A DNA stretch of 64,000 bases, taken from positions 50,102 through 114,101 of the forward strand of contig NZ_BSPW01000012.1 of assembly GCF_030161235.1 (NCBI RefSeq), given 5' to 3'. The stretch is from Vibrio zhanjiangensis. GTDB taxonomy: Bacteria > Pseudomonadota > Gammaproteobacteria > Enterobacterales > Vibrionaceae. The position numbers and the translations under genes were made by a program. The notes under the pieces were generated by a model. That model had not been told where the DNA came from and did no database searches. It saw nothing but the letters and a program-made list of their open reading frames with translations. Below, in pieces: positions 62,352-64,000 of the stretch (position 1 is the stretch's first letter; every line of letters starts with the position of its first letter).

Positions 62352-63415
62352 CAGAGCACTCCTTTCTGGGTCGACTTGTCTGAGACGGTATTCTGCCCCA
62401 GCTCACTCACTGTCACCCCATCGCGCATATTCACTATACCTTGCACAACGATTTTGTCGCCAATGGATACCCCTTGCTCTATCACCACCTGATTACCGAT
62501 ACGAGCACCTAACAAGACTTCTGTGCGCTTGGCCTTGCCCTTGTCATCGACAACATAGACATAACGCTTGGTTCCTGAATATTCGAGAGATTGGACTGGA
62601 ATAATTGGGGCTTCTATTGCAGGAAAAGCCATGGTAGCTGACACTAACATGCCTGGTTTAAGTTCAGCCGAAGAATTGGGGAAATGAATCCGAACTCTTA
62701 AATTTAACGTCTCACGATTAATTCTTGAATCAACGCCGACGACTTGCCCTCGAAACTCTTGCTTGCCCCATGCTGCCGTTGTCGCCAAGACCACCATGCC
62801 TTTAGAAATTTGTGACAAATAGCGTTCAGGGACTTGCAGATCCAGTTGCATCACCGAGAGATCATCCAAGGTAACAAGATCATCGCCTGACGTGACTAAT
62901 TTTCCAAGGCTGAAGTCAATAAAACCTACCGTACCAGAAAAAGGGGCTTTGATATGCAAATCACTCAAATTCGCTTTCGCCGCATCCAGACGAGCTCTTG
63001 CAATCGCAACGCTCGCTTTCTGTGCATCTATCTCAGTTTGAGTAATGGCGTTACTTTTGGCCAAACGCTCAAATTCTTTGAGTTTGCGCAGCTCATCATC
63101 GAGATAAGCGTTGGCCTCTGCAATACTCGCTTTGGCCTTGTCATCCTCTAACTGAATCAGCAACTGACCAGCCTCAACTTGCTGATTGGCTTTTATTGCA
63201 ATGTTGTCCACTCTTCCCGTCACTTCAGACGCAATAACCACGGACTGCTTTGCTTCAATCTTACCGACTAAGGTTAACGACTGAGAAACTTGATGGCTCT
63301 CAACATCTTCTGTAATCACAGTGATGGCTTTTGTTTGCTCGCCTCTGGCAAAAGACAATGACGAGTGAGTTACGGAAAATAAAGAAAAGAGGGTTAAAAT
63401 AATTATTTTTTTCAT
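62351..63415 (-). CDS. periplasmic adaptor (membrane fusion) protein of the RND pump
   Basis: Links the inner-membrane pump to a TolC-type channel. The start chosen, MKKIIILTLFSLFS, follows a GGAA and gives 354 residues with a cleavable signal peptide ending near SFARG; the TTG at 63433 is less likely. It has the lipoyl-half motifs (IEAKQSVVIASEVTGRVDNI, KAPFSGTVGF), a coiled-coil hairpin (about residues 90-150) and the beta-barrel domain. First gene of the RND operon with a dyad on its promoter. Confidence 0.92.
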   Translation of the reverse strand: MKKIIILTLFSLFSVTHSSLSFARGEQTKAITVITEDVESHQVSQSLTLVGKIEAKQSVVIASEVTGRVDNIAIKANQQVEAGQLLIQLEDDKAKASIAEANAYLDDELRKLKEFERLAKSNAITQTEIDAQKASVAIARARLDAAKANLSDLHIKAPFSGTVGFIDFSLGKLVTSGDDLVTLDDLSVMQLDLQVPERYLSQISKGMVVLATTAAWGKQEFRGQVVGVDSRINRETLNLRVRIHFPNSSAELKPGMLVSATMAFPAIEAPIIPVQSLEYSGTKRYVYVVDDKGKAKRTEVLLGARIGNQVVIEQGVSIGDKIVVQGIVNMRDGVTVSELGQNTVSDKSTQKGVL

Positions 63416-63439
63416 GATTCCATTCTGCATCAATAAGCT

Positions 63440-63478
63440 GCATATAGTTTATATGCTAAATAGCATTAAAAACGTCAA
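63440..63478 (-). promoter_or_regulatory. RND operon promoter overlapped by a 17-bp dyad
   Basis: On the minus strand the -35 TTGACG lies at 63473-63478 and AT-rich -10 candidates at 63448-63455. A perfect dyad GCATATA-gtt-TATATGC (63440-63456) covers the -10 region. This is the layout of a TetR-type repressor operator, but no repressor gene is in the window. Confidence 0.55.
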
Positions 63479-63797
63479 GCAATGTAAAGAGACAGAAATA
63501 AACTGTAAGTTTCGACTTTCTTTCCACCAAATCATTCACACCTCTATTCACTAGAGACAATTATTCAACCCTTTATCCTATTTAGAGCAATTTATAACCC
63601 TCAACATCATCAAAATATACTCAATTTGAGCAGCAAACTTCACTCACCAATGTGGCTAAAGTGTCTTAAATACAGCAAAAATTGTACTAAGAGAATGAAA
63701 TTTAAGAAAAAATAATCTCATCCGTATCATATTAATACCAATTACTCGCATCTTTGCCCAAAAAGGCAGCATTCAATTCAAAATTACAAGAAAAGGC
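63457..63797. other. intergenic region before the tRNA-Tyr gene
   Basis: About 340 AT-rich bases with no coding frame or strong hairpin. The only notable point is a TAATACCAATTA motif near 63735 that also begins the palindrome between ptsI and crr. Confidence 0.5.
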
Positions 63798-63825
63798 TTT
63801 ACAGCTTTAGCGAGTTTGCTATGAT
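63798..63825 (+). promoter_or_regulatory. tRNA-Tyr promoter
   Basis: TTTACA (63798-63803) and TATGAT (63820-63825) are 16 bases apart, followed by a GC-containing stretch, typical for stable RNA promoters. It precedes the tRNA by about 58 bases. Confidence 0.6.
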
Positions 63826-63833
63826 TCTGTCCT

Positions 63834-63859
63834 CGCTTGATTGATGCGTTGGGAAAACA
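63834..63859 (+). repeat. tRNA-Tyr spacer repeat, copy 1
   Basis: A 26-base segment (CGCTTGATTGATGCGTTGGG followed by AAAACA) that recurs after the tRNA with two substitutions. It marks tandem duplication of a tRNA-Tyr unit. Confidence 0.85.
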
Positions 63860-63882
63860 TCAGTTAAGGATAAAAATACTCT

Positions 63883-63967
63883 GGAGGGGTTCCCGAGTGG
63901 CCAAAGGGATCAGACTGTAAATCTGCTGGCACTGCCTTCGATGGTTCGAATCCGTCCCCCTCCACCA
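63883..63967 (+). tRNA. tRNA-Tyr (anticodon GTA)
   Basis: An 85-nt class II tRNA with CCA encoded. The acceptor stem GGAGGGG pairs perfectly with CCCCTCC. The anticodon arm is CAGACTGTAAATCTG with anticodon GTA. There is a long variable arm and the T loop TTCGAAT. It closely resembles E. coli tRNA-Tyr. Flanking repeats suggest more copies follow. Confidence 0.95.
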
Positions 63968-63974
63968 TATTCAA

Positions 63975-64000
63975 CGCTTGATTGCTGTGTTGGGAAAACA
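63975..64000 (+). repeat. tRNA-Tyr spacer repeat, copy 2, at the window edge
   Basis: CGCTTGATTGCTGTGTTGGG then AAAACA; 24 of 26 bases match copy 1 before the tRNA. Another tRNA is likely to follow beyond the window. Confidence 0.85.

Overview
The window reads as chromosome 1 of a Vibrio species. Diagnostic signs are the sodium-motor H-ring gene flgT beside a divergent flgO, toxRS divergent from htpG, the ligA-zipA-cysZ-cysK-ptsHI-crr block, and the ubiF/miaB-ybeZ-ybeY-corC-lnt-leuS-lptE-holA-rsfS-rlmH-mrdAB-rlpA-dacA-ybeD-lipBA block in the usual gammaproteobacterial order. Almost everything is core housekeeping. No CRISPR array, intact insertion sequence, prophage or rRNA operon was seen.

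Layout. 1-1540: end of flgO, a sigma-54 promoter, flgT and a tRNA-Arg(CCT). 1540-4970: a short AT-rich accessory segment between the tRNA and gltX, holding a HTH repressor coupled to a VUT/YhhQ-like membrane protein, a lone methyltransferase and an AP2-like DNA-binding protein; a possible reverse-strand small RNA lies beside the repressor promoter. 5000-9900: gltX, then a CueR-type promoter driving copA and a copG-like DUF411 gene for copper export. 10100-12460: an outer-membrane barrel protein and a ToxR-like membrane-bound regulator. 12500-18100: hemH, adk, htpG and divergent toxRS. 18200-20470: an overlapping four-gene operon of two DUF1538 membrane proteins, a P-II-like protein and a CBS-pair protein; this is the best candidate in the window for an under-described system. 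20700-25400: yfcH-like, ybbO-like, cnoX, qmcA and ybbJ. 25600-31000: a small secreted protein, a chitoporin-like OprD-family porin, ligA, zipA. 31170-36220: cysZ, cysK and the PTS genes. 36275-43860: ubiF, miaB, ybeZ, ybeY, corC, lnt and a zinc-ribbon protein. 43987-56430: leuS through lipA, covering translation, LPS assembly, rod-shape peptidoglycan synthesis and lipoylation. 56590-59210: a small lipoprotein, glyA with PurR and MetR sites, and a YitT-like gene. 59240-63415: an RND efflux pair. The window ends with a tRNA-Tyr gene flanked by copies of a spacer repeat, so a tRNA-Tyr array probably continues beyond it.

Non-coding signals are unusually readable. They include a sigma-54 box (flgT), a sigma-32 promoter (htpG), a 19-bp-spacer MerR-type promoter (copA), PurR and MetR boxes (glyA), dyads overlapping the repressor and RND promoters, many intrinsic terminators, a three-way-junction fold beside adk, and a textbook terminator hairpin inside the first codons of lnt. 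All functional assignments come from reading motifs and gene order; no database search was run.
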